This document shows, in pieces, positions 8,645-18,239 of a stretch of DNA of 64,000 nucleotides. The DNA comes from Leuconostoc citreum. Lineage in GTDB: Bacteria > Bacillota > Bacilli > Lactobacillales > Lactobacillaceae. A program made the position numbers and the translations under genes. The notes under the pieces are model-generated. The model worked only from the letters and a program-made list of their open reading frames with translations. It searched no databases and was not told the DNA's origin. Location: positions 39,212 to 103,211 of the forward strand of contig NZ_PUFH01000008.1 in the NCBI RefSeq assembly GCF_004354555.1. The letters run 5' to 3'. Position 1 is the first letter of the stretch. Each line of letters begins with the position of its first letter.

Positions 8645-9814
8645 CTATGCCAAATCAATTGGTATCATTTTTCCAAATGGTTGCTTAATACTTAAGCGCT
8701 TTCCACGAGGTAATAGCCAATATACTTGATGAAAATTTGTTGATAAAGCAGTGTGCTCACCATCACCATCGGTTAAAATAACGATAACGGTCCGCATTGG
8801 CTCATAGTGTTTTGCTACAAGCATATCAAAGATACATTGAAATGATGTACCCCCACCTGCATGTCTGACCCATTGTTTAATACGCTTAACAACATGCACT
8901 GTTGTATCAAAAGAAAATATTTGTATATTTGCATCGAACTGCTTCGTAATCTGTGCCACTTGCGCCAACATCATACTCACTTGGTGATTAGATATCGAAG
9001 CAGAATTATCAACAAAAATTATCAATTGTAATGCATAAGTACTGAGTTCTCCTGGCAAATCTAAACGATAGGCTTGACGTCGGTTAAATCGTGCACGTGT
9101 TGTTTTACGGCGATTAGGTATAGCACTTAATCCTGCACGTAAAATCGCTCGCCAATGACGTTTGGGTACCATAATTTCATCAATCCGTTGCTGGATACTT
9201 CCCGGCAACTGTCCTCGACCGGAACGTTGTGCATCTTTTTGTGCCTGTCTGATGACTGTCTCTAATGCTGCCTCGGCTTCATCTAATGATACACCAGCAC
9301 TTTGCCATTCTTCATGGCCTGAATAATTGCCAGCATATTGTGGTAATAACTTATCATCGAGTTCCGCCAGTTGTGCAATATACTGCGCAGAATCTTGATA
9401 TGGTGGTAACAGCTTACCATAAATCCCCAAGATGGTCTGTAACGTGATGGCCTCTGGCAGGTCACCTAAATGTGATGGCAAATATTGATTGACTGCTATA
9501 TCCGTTCCTAAATTAACCAATTGACGACGTTGCTTTCTATCAAAAGCATAGCGAGTTGGATGAGCCCAAACAATATGTAATGCCTCATGAGCCAATGCTA
9601 ATGCAACTTGATTATGATTACTAAATTGACGGTTAAATCGGGTTGGATTCACAATCAAAAACCAACGATGTGCTTGCCATCTCAGCTGCAAGGCCGTCAA
9701 TGCTTTTTCGTCATCATCGCGTGCTAAATTCATCACAATATTACCATACAGCGGTGAAACATCTAAAAGTGTTTTGATGCCATCAACAATCAGATTGTTA
9801 TTTAAATTTGTCAT
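8645..9814 (-). CDS. VWA-like / putative metallopeptidase protein (DUF2201 type)
   Basis: A 389-residue protein of the COG3864 type. The N-terminal part holds a zinc-metallopeptidase-like HEALH motif (residues about 80-84) followed by WAHPTR. The C-terminal part is a von Willebrand A-like domain with FVDNSASIS in place of the classic DxSxS metal site and a second acidic motif LTDGDGEH. It overlaps the MoxR ATPase gene by four bases. MoxR/VWA pairs act as chaperone-like complexes for metal-centre or protein-complex assembly; the client here is unknown. No signal peptide, so it is cytoplasmic. Confidence 0.82.
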   Translation of the reverse strand: MTNLNNNLIVDGIKTLLDVSPLYGNIVMNLARDDDEKALTALQLRWQAHRWFLIVNPTRFNRQFSNHNQVALALAHEALHIVWAHPTRYAFDRKQRRQLVNLGTDIAVNQYLPSHLGDLPEAITLQTILGIYGKLLPPYQDSAQYIAQLAELDDKLLPQYAGNYSGHEEWQSAGVSLDEAEAALETVIRQAQKDAQRSGRGQLPGSIQQRIDEIMVPKRHWRAILRAGLSAIPNRRKTTRARFNRRQAYRLDLPGELSTYALQLIIFVDNSASISNHQVSMMLAQVAQITKQFDANIQIFSFDTTVHVVKRIKQWVRHAGGGTSFQCIFDMLVAKHYEPMRTVIVILTDGDGEHTALSTNFHQVYWLLPRGKRLSIKQPFGKMIPIDLA

Positions 9815-10968
9815 CGTGTCGCAATATCCATAATTTGCTGATACAAAACATTGGCATAATGCGCATCAGAAGCATACAAATCATCTAAAATCGGGGCACT
9901 TGTCATTTGCTTAACTAAAGCATATTGCCCATCTGGTGATACCAAACCTAATAATTCACTAAATCGCCCAGCGTTATTATCAGTAGTCATATTAGCTGTT
10001 AATAATAATGTCTTCATAACGCTTAATTTTTGAATATCGGAAAGTTTTTCAAACGTTAATCGAATTGTCTTAGGTAACTGCGGTCCCACCGGTTCTGTCT
10101 CAAAAACATCTGCTGCCGTTAGACTAGGTGTCTGTTCACGAACAAACGTCACAAATTGCGTAGCAACTTGATGGCCTAAATCACCAGCCACAATATCAAA
10201 TAGCAGTTGGTCTTGCATAGGCGTTGCTAGTTGTCGTAACTCGTACAAATTATCAGATACACGTTGCCATGCGCGCGGCGTTGGGTTCAAGTCAATTTGT
10301 CTGACTTCTGGATATAAGAGCGTGGCGTGCTGCGAAATAAATTGTCTTACCAGTGGATGAATGTGCTCTCGATGCTGAGTTTGTTCTTGCTTAGCCCAAT
10401 CTAACCAATCAGTCACTGAAACCGACATAACCAAACGCGTGGTACGATCTTTAATGGCAGCATCGGAAGTCTGCACAGCATATTCTGAGTCTTCAAACCC
10501 AGTCATCGAATCATCTGGGTTTTCTGCTAGAACTAATTTGACATTTTGGGGTAAAATCAAATCATTTATCTGACGCTGTAAAACCAAATTCATGAGCTCA
10601 CCTTGCACAGCTTGTGACCCACGATTGAATTCATCTAGAAACCAAATGATGGGTTTTTCTGGGTTGGCCTCAGCTTGTTGAATAATTTGAATCAACGTAT
10701 GGGTATAACCAAATTGAACATCCGCTAAACGACCATAATTTTTCGTCGTTATAAAAGCTGCATCAGTTAATGGTGGTATAGGTATCGCTAAATCCCCTTT
10801 TTCAGATAGTGATACCACTGTTGTAAATAGTGTTGCATTTAAACGCTTAGCAACAGTTTGTACAAGTGCTGATTTCCCAATCCCCGCTTCGCCAACAATT
10901 GTTGGCACATTGCCACCCTTTAAGATCAAAGGCACAGCTGTTAATAGTTGTTGAAATGATAATGCCAT
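9811..10968 (-). CDS. MoxR-family AAA+ ATPase
   Basis: A 385-residue AAA+ ATPase with a Walker A motif GEAGIGKSA at about residues 25-33, Walker B WFLDEFNRG, and the sensor region LVLAENPD. Such MoxR ATPases are normally encoded beside a VWA protein and remodel it or its target. It is the first gene of a four-gene translationally coupled operon with the VWA/metallopeptidase protein and two small unknown proteins. The ATG at 10968 has AGAGGGC before it. A plausible promoter (TTAGCA, 18 bases, TAAAAT) lies in the short divergent region shared with the SDR gene. Confidence 0.9.
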   Translation of the reverse strand: MALSFQQLLTAVPLILKGGNVPTIVGEAGIGKSALVQTVAKRLNATLFTTVVSLSEKGDLAIPIPPLTDAAFITTKNYGRLADVQFGYTHTLIQIIQQAEANPEKPIIWFLDEFNRGSQAVQGELMNLVLQRQINDLILPQNVKLVLAENPDDSMTGFEDSEYAVQTSDAAIKDRTTRLVMSVSVTDWLDWAKQEQTQHREHIHPLVRQFISQHATLLYPEVRQIDLNPTPRAWQRVSDNLYELRQLATPMQDQLLFDIVAGDLGHQVATQFVTFVREQTPSLTAADVFETEPVGPQLPKTIRLTFEKLSDIQKLSVMKTLLLTANMTTDNNAGRFSELLGLVSPDGQYALVKQMTSAPILDDLYASDAHYANVLYQQIMDIATR

Positions 10969-11020
10969 ATTTTGCCCTCTTTTACTTAACTCAATTTTAC
11001 CGCTAATTTGTTTTTCATGC

Positions 11021-11026
11021 TAAAAT
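11021..11026 (+). promoter_or_regulatory. -10 box six bases before the SDR start codon
   Basis: TAAAAT with an extended TGC in front (11018-11020) is followed by exactly six bases and then the ATG at 11033. No convincing SD fits between, so the mRNA may begin at the start codon. The -35 region is weak. Confidence 0.55.
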
Positions 11027-11032
11027 AAAGAC

Positions 11033-11650
11033 ATGACAAAACTACTTATTCTCGGTGCTAACGGTCAGATTGCTAAACTCGTCGTCCCTATGTTAGCTAA
11101 TACCGATGTACAATCTACTTTAACTTCATTACATGGACGTTCTGACAAGAATATTCAAACACTTGACGCTGTCAATGAAACGCAGTTAGTCTCTATGTTA
11201 AAAGATATTGATATCGTTTATGCAAATATCGGTGCAGAAGGACGACAAAAAACAGCCGCTAACAGTGTTGTTAATGCTATGCATCTAGCTGGCGTGCGCC
11301 GCTTAATTTGGGTTGCCACGGTTGGTGTTCATGATGAATTACCTCAAAAACAAAGTGATTTATGGGCAAATATACTCGGCACAACAGATAATGAAAATAC
11401 CTACATGGGTGATCAGGCCGCAGCTGTGAAAAGGATTATGACTTCTGGTTTAGACTATACAGTTATTCGTCCAAATGAATTAATTGATGATAATATCATG
11501 CAACAGTTAACTATTCAAACGGATCCAAAAGAAATAATTCAAGGTGGTCCGGTTACCCGAGTAAGTGTTGCTGAATTTATTACGCAAATTATTTTAAATC
11601 CGACAACCTACAATAGCATGTCTGTTGCTATTTCTAATAAAACAAATTAA
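11033..11650 (+). CDS. NAD(P)-binding SDR protein (NmrA/YwnB-like)
   Basis: A 205-residue Rossmann-fold protein with the dinucleotide motif GANGQIA at residues 8-14 and an atypical short-chain dehydrogenase layout (VVNAMHLAGVRRLIWVATVGV, then YTVIRPNEL). It resembles NAD(P)H-binding proteins often annotated as oxidoreductases or NmrA-like redox sensors; the substrate is unknown. It lacks a clear SD, and a -10 box lies six bases before the ATG, so it may be leaderless. It is single, divergent from the MoxR operon, and closed by a strong terminator. Confidence 0.85.
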   Translation: MTKLLILGANGQIAKLVVPMLANTDVQSTLTSLHGRSDKNIQTLDAVNETQLVSMLKDIDIVYANIGAEGRQKTAANSVVNAMHLAGVRRLIWVATVGVHDELPQKQSDLWANILGTTDNENTYMGDQAAAVKRIMTSGLDYTVIRPNELIDDNIMQQLTIQTDPKEIIQGGPVTRVSVAEFITQIILNPTTYNSMSVAISNKTN

Positions 11651-11680
11651 AACACGAGCCACTAAAGTGGCTCGTGTTTT
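11649..11680. terminator. Bidirectional terminator between SDR and PBP genes
   Basis: A perfect 15-bp inverted repeat (11649-11663 with 11666-11680) with terminal A and T runs lies between two convergent genes. Confidence 0.93.
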
Positions 11681-11684
11681 AATT

Positions 11685-13733
11685 TTACTTTGGTTTTTCG
11701 GCAACATATTTCCAATAAGCATCAATAATTTTAGCTGATATCTTACCGTTAGTACCATCTAAGTAGTTATTCATACCCGGAATGGCCATTGCAACAGCAA
11801 ATGGTTGGCCTGGTACGTAAGCTACCATTGATTCAGTATACGTATCATGTCCATTAGTTTTGGTTTCCGCAGTTCCTGTTTTTGCGTAAACATGGGGCTG
11901 TAATTTGTGCATATCGCTACCACCCGTGTTCCAAGGATCGGAACCATTGGCTACACGTTCCATACCATTTTTAATGACTTGCCATTCATCAGCGGTAAGA
12001 TTAACTTGGCCTTGAATATTTGGTGTTGCGGTCCAAACAGTTTTTTGCGTATCGCTATTTGGCATGCTTTGCTGGACAGCTCCAACGACATGTGGCGCTA
12101 CAAGATAACCACCATTAGCAATTGTTGATACATAACGCGCTAATTGTAAAGTCGTATAAGAATCATATTGTCCAAACGAGGCATACAAATACTTTCCACG
12201 TGCCTCACCGGTCGTTGGTCCGCGATAACCAGCGGTCTCACCAGAAATATCAATTCCAGTCTTAGTACCTAGTCCAAACTGACCAAACCCATTGCGTAAT
12301 GTTTGAAAGGCATCTGGTTGCAAAGCTAATGGTGATCCTGGACTATAGGTTTGACCACCAATTTTCATACCTAACTGTACAAAATAAGTGTTGGAAGAAC
12401 GCTCAAATGCGGTTCCAGCATCAATAGGCACTGGTGCTCCGGATTTGTTCCAGTAAGAGGTAATTTCAGGTGTCCCAGCAATTTTAATCGCTTGATCATT
12501 TAGCACTGTGTTACTAGGTGATATAACCCCTTTTTGAAAGGCTGTTGCCATCACTGCTGGCTTAACAACAGATCCCATCACAATTGCATGATTCATATTA
12601 CCTAATGGGTCAGCCGTTTTTTGACCCGTTTCGTAATTGCGATCAACACCTGCCATTGCATAAATACCGCCAGTGAAAGGATTAATGACTGTCGCATAAG
12701 CGCCTTCCACATCACCGCCAGGCACATTGTCTTCCAAAATCTTTTGAACCTCACTTTGGAAACGTGCGTTGATTGTCAATTTTACATTATCACCGGCTTG
12801 CCCGTTATATTTAATTTGTGATGATTTAACCTGACCATTACTGCCAGTTGTCACTAGGGTTTGAGATGCTGAGCCTTTCAAAATTGATTCATAGCCCATT
12901 TCTAAACTAGAATTACCAACCGGCTCATTTTGTGAGTAGCCTTGTGCCAAAAGTGTGTGTAACTTACTTTCTGGCAAACCTGTCGCCTCATTGGTTACTG
13001 TACCAACCAAGGCTTTAAATTCATCCCCCTCAGGATATTGGCGTGACCAGCTTGTTCCAAGCTTCACACCAGGAAAGTCACTTAATCGCTCGCCAACTTC
13101 AGCTAACTCTGTGTTCGTTACCCCTGATTCTTTAATAAAAGTAGTTGATAATGTGTAAGCGCCACTCATGCGCTGGAAAATCATGGCAGCATTGCTATCA
13201 ACGTTATCAGCTAAGTGATTTTGCTGTACATAAGCCACCATATATTTATTAATTTGGTCTGGCGTCAGCGTACTCTTCTGTTTCTGATATTTTTTGACCA
13301 TAATGGCCGATAATTTTGTATTATTTTTGTTATCGGCTAAATAAAAGTCAACTTTAGCCCGCTCACTTAGCCGCTGTGTATCAACTGCTACTATTTTCCC
13401 AAGCTTAATAGCCGTTTGCCGCATTGTTGGTGCTGTCACTGCCGTCCCACGTGTAAACGTAATAGCAGCCTGTGCCTTGTTACCAACAATAACTTTTCCA
13501 GTTGCATCATAGAACATACCGCGCGGAACGTTACCCTTTTCAATGGTTTCATCACTACGGTTTACTTCTCCCTGATAATATGCACCTTGTTTGATTGTCA
13601 GAAATGCTAACTGAATAATGAGTGCTATCATTAAGGTGAGTGAAATACCCAATAATATGTTTAAACGTACGGGTAGATTACCACTAGCACTATTTTTTTT
13701 ATCACGATCTTCTAAGTAAGGATTACGCTTCAT
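11685..13733 (-). CDS. Class B penicillin-binding protein (transpeptidase)
   Basis: Crosslinks peptidoglycan outside the membrane. About 682 residues: a short cytoplasmic tail, one membrane anchor at about residues 23-45, a PBP dimer domain, and a transpeptidase domain with the three active-site motifs SVVK (serine nucleophile), SSN and KTGTAE. It matches the PBP2/PBP2B family for septal or side-wall synthesis. I take the ATG at 13733 (MKRNPYLED) because GGGG stands eight bases before it; the in-frame TTG at 13745 has no SD. It is divergent from yfhO. Confidence 0.92.
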   Translation of the reverse strand: MKRNPYLEDRDKKNSASGNLPVRLNILLGISLTLMIALIIQLAFLTIKQGAYYQGEVNRSDETIEKGNVPRGMFYDATGKVIVGNKAQAAITFTRGTAVTAPTMRQTAIKLGKIVAVDTQRLSERAKVDFYLADNKNNTKLSAIMVKKYQKQKSTLTPDQINKYMVAYVQQNHLADNVDSNAAMIFQRMSGAYTLSTTFIKESGVTNTELAEVGERLSDFPGVKLGTSWSRQYPEGDEFKALVGTVTNEATGLPESKLHTLLAQGYSQNEPVGNSSLEMGYESILKGSASQTLVTTGSNGQVKSSQIKYNGQAGDNVKLTINARFQSEVQKILEDNVPGGDVEGAYATVINPFTGGIYAMAGVDRNYETGQKTADPLGNMNHAIVMGSVVKPAVMATAFQKGVISPSNTVLNDQAIKIAGTPEITSYWNKSGAPVPIDAGTAFERSSNTYFVQLGMKIGGQTYSPGSPLALQPDAFQTLRNGFGQFGLGTKTGIDISGETAGYRGPTTGEARGKYLYASFGQYDSYTTLQLARYVSTIANGGYLVAPHVVGAVQQSMPNSDTQKTVWTATPNIQGQVNLTADEWQVIKNGMERVANGSDPWNTGGSDMHKLQPHVYAKTGTAETKTNGHDTYTESMVAYVPGQPFAVAMAIPGMNNYLDGTNGKISAKIIDAYWKYVAEKPK

Positions 13734-13816
13734 ATTTGACCCCAATTTATCAATAAGTTACTTAAACTAGATTACCACAAATCCTGTTTTCGCGCTAAAA
13801 AAGACTAAAAATTTGG

Positions 13817-13822
13817 TATATT
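13817..13822 (+). promoter_or_regulatory. Extended -10 box six bases before yfhO
   Basis: TGG-TATATT is followed by six bases and the ATG at 13829. The -35 region is poor, and no SD lies before the ATG. Confidence 0.5.
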
Positions 13823-13828
13823 AGTAAC

Positions 13829-16438
13829 ATGAATAAAAAACACTACTTTATTTCACCATTAGCACTTAGCTTTTGGCTCCCAGCTTTAGTAATACTGGGT
13901 TATTTTGTTTATCGGGGTATGGCGCCATTTGGACCAAACTCTATTTTAACAGTTGATCTAGGCCAACAATATATTGACCAATTTGCTGCTTTCAAACACA
14001 CATTTTTATCCCATCCTACAAGTTTTTTCTATTCATTTAGTAATGCGCTAGGTGGTGATATGCTCGGCGAATGGGCTTACTACCTTATGAGCCCATTTAA
14101 TGTCATCTATTTATTCACGCCAATTGTGCACTTACCCTCTGCCATATTATTTGTTACCGTACTGAAATTTGGTAGCGCTGGCTTAAGTATGGCTTGGCTT
14201 TTAAAACAACTACAGTTGCAACGCGGTTACTACATCACATTATTTGCCGTTAATTATGCTTTATCTGGGTGGTTTATCGCCAACGATTTAAACCTGCTCT
14301 GGTTAGATGCTGCCATATTACTCCCAATACTGATTGTACAAATCGAGGCTCTTTTCAAACAAAATAATTGGTGGCGCTATGCCCTAATTTTAAGTCTAAC
14401 CATTACCAGTAACTATTACATTGGCTACATGATTACATTATTTGTTATATTGTATTTTATTTGGCGTTTAACTTGGCCAAACCAAATTAAGCAGCGCTGG
14501 CAAGTAATCAAACATTTTGTTTACGGTAGCTTACTTGCTGGTGCTTTAAGTGCTTGGCTGATATTACCCACATATTATCAATTACGACTAGGTAAGGCCC
14601 AATACAATACGAATTGGTCTTTCAAATTTGACAATGATCCCGTTAAATTAATCCTGAAACTAATTCCAGGTAGTTTCGATTTCAATCAAATGCAAAGTGG
14701 ACAAGCTAATTTTTTCGTCTCTGCTTTTATATTGTTTACAGTCATTGGCTTTTTTGTTGTCAAAACGGTTCATTGGCGCATTAAAATAGGCGCACTATTG
14801 CTTCTTGGTATTCTATTAATCGCAACAACCTGGGCCCCTTTAACAATTATATTCCACGGTATGCAATATCCTGTCTGGTATCCCTATCGTTTTAGTTTTC
14901 TAATTAGCTTCATGTTCATTTATTTAGGCGCGTTGGCTTGGCAACCAAATCAACCATTAAATCTTATGAGTAGCTCATTAAGTCTCGTATGTATCATTAC
15001 TATCACTTTTTACGCTTATCAACAAAGTCATCATCTCAGCTACATCGATCAACGTAGTATATCGTTATTTGCGATTTTAGCTATGCTTATACTTGCGCAA
15101 CTGATGTTTCCATCACATCATCGCTATCAGTGGTTATTGCTCTCTTTTACCGTTCTCATGCTAGTCGTCAACGTTTTGCTAACACTCAACCGTTTTTCCT
15201 ACCTCACAAACACTGAATATCAAAGAACAATTAAATCACTTACACCTGCCATCAAAAAAATTAAAACAGATCGAACTTTTTATCGGATAGCACAAACCTT
15301 TCAACGTACACGCGGCGATAGTATGATGCTAGATTTTTATGGTGGTTCACATTTCAGTTCAACGCTACCAAAGGCAACACCTACTTTCTTTGGTAATATA
15401 GGTCAACCAGATGGTGATAACTACGTTGCTTATAGTAATGGTAGTTTATTATCGGATGCCTTGTTAGATATGAAATACATTGTGGCCCCAAATAATCAAG
15501 ATAAACACTTGCCCGGTGATCCAAGTACACATTTGATTGGTTATCGGCCTGATACATCAAAGTATCATCTTAAAGCAGTAACAGACAAAACAAGTGTATG
15601 GGAAAATCCATACGCGCTGCCACTGGCTTTTGCAGCTAGCGATACTGTACTCAAAACAGCAATGCTACTAAATAACCCTATGCAGAACCAAAATAATATC
15701 TGGCAAGGACTAAACGCTCAAAAAGCACCCTTAGTGACGGCAGAAAATTTCAGCCAAGCCGTTGGCCATAACGTCAATACGCCAGCTACAATTACGGATG
15801 CATTATTGGTAAAAAACAAACCCAACGAGCCAGCTAGCCTTGACCTCACGTTTAATCCAAAAACCAATGATAGCTATTATTTAACACTTGGTAGTGGCTT
15901 ACCGATTAAAGATTTTGATTTACTCATTAATGGCCAAGTGATTACACAGTTTAATTCTTACCGCCATACTGTCATTATTAATTTGGCCTCACAGGTTAAA
16001 AATAAACCACAAACTGTTACCATACGTTTTAAACAAACTCGCTCGTTGTTATTAAACAATGTTACCTTATACCGCATATCGCAAGATAATTTCCAGCAAC
16101 AAGTTAATCAGTTAAAAGCACATCCCCTAACTATCGATGAATATCGCGACAATAAGATTACTGGCAATATCACGACAACTAAGCAACAACCCCTACTTAT
16201 GACAACTATTCCTAGCACACCTGGCTGGCAAGTGCTGGTTGATGGAAAACGTGTCAAAACAGAAAAAGTGGCCAATTACTTTATCGCTGTGCGAACCGCC
16301 CCTGGAAAGCATCATGTCACCTTTAAATATACACCACCTTTTTTCTGGCTAGGTGTCATGTTAACAGGCACTGCTGTCCTGATTTTAGGCATATTCCAGT
16401 TTTATTATAAAATGCTTGCAAGAAAACGCTCTGCATGA
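13829..16438 (+). CDS. YfhO family polytopic membrane protein
   Basis: An 869-residue protein with about twelve membrane segments in the first 490 residues, then a large extracellular region and a final membrane helix near the C terminus. The early [19 protein letters not shown] motif is typical of YfhO. YfhO-type proteins are GT-C-like glycosyltransferases; in Bacillus and Listeria they help decorate lipoteichoic acid or move sugars to the outer face. The acceptor here is not known. There is no SD, and a -10 box precedes the ATG by six bases, so translation may be leaderless. It ends four bases into a possible longer frame of greA, which starts 56 bases later. Confidence 0.88.
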   Translation: MNKKHYFISPLALSFWLPALVILGYFVYRGMAPFGPNSILTVDLGQQYIDQFAAFKHTFLSHPTSFFYSFSNALGGDMLGEWAYYLMSPFNVIYLFTPIVHLPSAILFVTVLKFGSAGLSMAWLLKQLQLQRGYYITLFAVNYALSGWFIANDLNLLWLDAAILLPILIVQIEALFKQNNWWRYALILSLTITSNYYIGYMITLFVILYFIWRLTWPNQIKQRWQVIKHFVYGSLLAGALSAWLILPTYYQLRLGKAQYNTNWSFKFDNDPVKLILKLIPGSFDFNQMQSGQANFFVSAFILFTVIGFFVVKTVHWRIKIGALLLLGILLIATTWAPLTIIFHGMQYPVWYPYRFSFLISFMFIYLGALAWQPNQPLNLMSSSLSLVCIITITFYAYQQSHHLSYIDQRSISLFAILAMLILAQLMFPSHHRYQWLLLSFTVLMLVVNVLLTLNRFSYLTNTEYQRTIKSLTPAIKKIKTDRTFYRIAQTFQRTRGDSMMLDFYGGSHFSSTLPKATPTFFGNIGQPDGDNYVAYSNGSLLSDALLDMKYIVAPNNQDKHLPGDPSTHLIGYRPDTSKYHLKAVTDKTSVWENPYALPLAFAASDTVLKTAMLLNNPMQNQNNIWQGLNAQKAPLVTAENFSQAVGHNVNTPATITDALLVKNKPNEPASLDLTFNPKTNDSYYLTLGSGLPIKDFDLLINGQVITQFNSYRHTVIINLASQVKNKPQTVTIRFKQTRSLLLNNVTLYRISQDNFQQQVNQLKAHPLTIDEYRDNKITGNITTTKQQPLLMTTIPSTPGWQVLVDGKRVKTEKVANYFIAVRTAPGKHHVTFKYTPPFFWLGVMLTGTAVLILGIFQFYYKMLARKRSA

Positions 16439-16494
16439 TATGCTCGTCTTGCTATTATTTGCGAGAAATACGCAAAATTGAAAGGAATCTTTTT

Positions 16495-16977
16495 ATGTCA
16501 GAAGAAAAAGTATTTCCAATGACAGCTGAAGGACGCGATAAGCTCCAAGCTGAATTGGAAGATCTCATTACACGTCAACGCCCAGAAATTACAAATCGCA
16601 TTCAAATTGCACGTTCATACGGTGATTTATCTGAAAACTCTGAATATCAATCTGCTAAAGATGAACAAGCTTTCGTTGAAGGTCGCATTCTCACATTGAA
16701 AAAAATGATTGAAAATGCCGAAATTATTGACCCAAACGCAACAGCTGCAGATGTTGTGTCCCTCGGTAAGACTGTCACATTCAAGGAACTACCCGATGAA
16801 GAACCTGAAACGTATGCAATTGTTGGTTCAACTGAGTCTGATCCGTTGGCTGGTAAAATTTCTAATGAATCAGCTATGGCAGTTGCACTACTTGATAAAA
16901 AAGTTGGCGACAAAGTCTCTGTTCCGCTACCAAGTGGTGAAAGTATTGACGTTGAAATTCTAAAAGTTGAAAAGTAA
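16495..16977 (+). CDS. greA: Transcription elongation factor GreA
   Basis: Rescues backtracked RNA polymerase by stimulating transcript cleavage. The 160-residue protein has the N-terminal coiled coil with the acidic tip [12 protein letters not shown] near residue 41 and the C-terminal FKBP-like domain ([26 protein letters not shown]). The ATG at 16495 has AAAGGA at good distance; longer in-frame starts reach into yfhO and are unlikely. It is ended by a strong terminator. Confidence 0.96.
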   Translation: MSEEKVFPMTAEGRDKLQAELEDLITRQRPEITNRIQIARSYGDLSENSEYQSAKDEQAFVEGRILTLKKMIENAEIIDPNATAADVVSLGKTVTFKELPDEEPETYAIVGSTESDPLAGKISNESAMAVALLDKKVGDKVSVPLPSGESIDVEILKVEK

Positions 16978-17012
16978 TAAAAAGGACTTGCTGTTAGCAA
17001 GTCCTTTTTATT
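16976..17012. terminator. Terminator of greA, shared with the sugar transporter
   Basis: A perfect 17-bp inverted repeat (16976-16992 with 16996-17012) with a three-base loop overlaps the greA stop codon and ends in T-rich sequence on both strands. Confidence 0.93.
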
Positions 17013-17018
17013 ACTTCT

Positions 17019-17975
17019 TTATGCAAACTGATTAATATTTCCAATAATAATTGCACCGACAACAACTAGTATTGTGCCAATAATTATTAACTTCATTTGG
17101 TAATTAGACTTCTTTTCGCCTAATAGATAAATACCGCCAAATGTTGCCACAATGATACCTAATTGTGAGAACGTCGTTGCAATTGTTTGACCGATGGCTG
17201 GGTTAGCGGCTGAAATAAACATAAATATATTACCAGTCGCCCAAACTAACCCAGTCAAAATGTTTTTCCATGTTGGTTTGTTAAACATTTTATCCGCTTC
17301 TTTTAACACAAAGATAACAATCAAAAATGCACCAATTACTTGTCCAATCGCTTGAGGCCCAACGATTGCAGTCATATAGTCAACACCATTATTCTTAGCT
17401 TTAATGGTATCAGAAATATAGCCAATTTTATTCAAAAAATTAGGTAATACGAAATAAAACATATACCCAACAGTCGAGATAGCTAGATACACTAACCCTT
17501 TAGTCATACTTTTCGCTTGGCTTTCAATGCCTGAATTTAATGCCTTATCACGCGCAGAAATAAGTGTTGCACCAATAACAATGGCAATAATCGATATCAC
17601 ACCGATAGCCCACATCTTCCCTGTTTTCCAATCGCCAAGCACCACTGCTGCCATTAAAGCATTTGTAACAATTTGACCAGCAGTAGACAATGGAATAGCC
17701 AAGGACACACCTAAATCTTTAATTGCCAAGAATTGGCCGGCAGTACCAACTGCCCACACAAGACCAGATGCGACGCCCACTGTCCAAATTTCTTTTCCTA
17801 AATAGGCATGGTGTGGCATCACATAGAAAAACATAGTGGCTAGTCCGAATAATAGCGCACCAAATGTCATGCCTAATGTCTGTTGCCCAGCTGAGCCACC
17901 CATTTTTGTATTGACGAGACCAACTGATCCCCAAGCTAATGCAGGCACAAGTGCCAACAAAATTGCTGCATTCAT
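17019..17975 (-). CDS. GRP-family sugar uptake protein (GlcU/RbsU type)
   Basis: A 318-residue membrane protein with ten hydrophobic segments of the drug/metabolite-transporter fold. The N terminus ALVPALAWGSVGLVNTKMGG and the repeat-like second half match GlcU/RbsU proton-driven glucose or ribose uptake proteins; the precise sugar cannot be told. The ATG at 17975 follows AAGGAG by eleven bases; the in-frame start at 18011 lies upstream of that SD. A promoter with a cre box between -35 and -10, and a second cre 35 bases upstream, suggests repression by CcpA. Confidence 0.88.
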   Translation of the reverse strand: MNAAILLALVPALAWGSVGLVNTKMGGSAGQQTLGMTFGALLFGLATMFFYVMPHHAYLGKEIWTVGVASGLVWAVGTAGQFLAIKDLGVSLAIPLSTAGQIVTNALMAAVVLGDWKTGKMWAIGVISIIAIVIGATLISARDKALNSGIESQAKSMTKGLVYLAISTVGYMFYFVLPNFLNKIGYISDTIKAKNNGVDYMTAIVGPQAIGQVIGAFLIVIFVLKEADKMFNKPTWKNILTGLVWATGNIFMFISAANPAIGQTIATTFSQLGIIVATFGGIYLLGEKKSNYQMKLIIIGTILVVVGAIIIGNINQFA

Positions 17976-18016
17976 TATATCTAATACTCCTTCATCGTGT
18001 TTGATTAACAAAAACT

Positions 18017-18045
18017 ATTTTACACGAATGAAAACGTTTACACAA
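18017..18045 (-). promoter_or_regulatory. Promoter of the GRP sugar transporter
   Basis: TTGTGT (18045-18040) and TAAAAT (18022-18017) are spaced by exactly 17 bases. The cre box at 18028-18042 occupies the spacer and part of the -35. Confidence 0.75.
18028..18042 (-). promoter_or_regulatory. cre operator 1 (CcpA-type)
   Basis: TGAAAACGTTTACA fits the catabolite-responsive element consensus and lies between -35 and -10, a position where binding should block RNA polymerase. Confidence 0.82.
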
Positions 18046-18062
18046 GTCTTTTTAGGAAATTT

Positions 18063-18077
18063 TGTAAACGTTTTCAT
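18063..18077 (-). promoter_or_regulatory. cre operator 2 (CcpA-type)
   Basis: A second cre-like box, TGTAAACGTTTTCA. The 15-base segment is the exact reverse complement of 18028-18042; centre spacing is 35 bases. It lies upstream of the -35. Confidence 0.8.
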
Positions 18078-18195
18078 CATTATTCTTGTAACTTACATCA
18101 CAATCTCTCTATATATTAAAATGAGATACAAGCTGATAGCTGCTTTAACTTGATTATCGCGTATTTTTTATGAAAAAACTCATGATGATCTATTA

Positions 18196-18237
18196 AAAAT
18201 AGGCTGACGAGTGTGACTTCACTCATCAGCCTATTTT
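18196..18237 (-). terminator. Terminator of the glucosaminidase gene
   Basis: An 18-bp stem with one G-U-type mismatch (18196-18213 with 18220-18237) just beyond the stop codon at 18240, with a T run on the minus strand. Confidence 0.9.
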
Positions 18238-18239
18238 AT

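Noticed and set aside
16647..17000. A 117-residue minus-strand frame opposite greA
   Set aside because: It is a shadow of greA and has no SD or family pattern.
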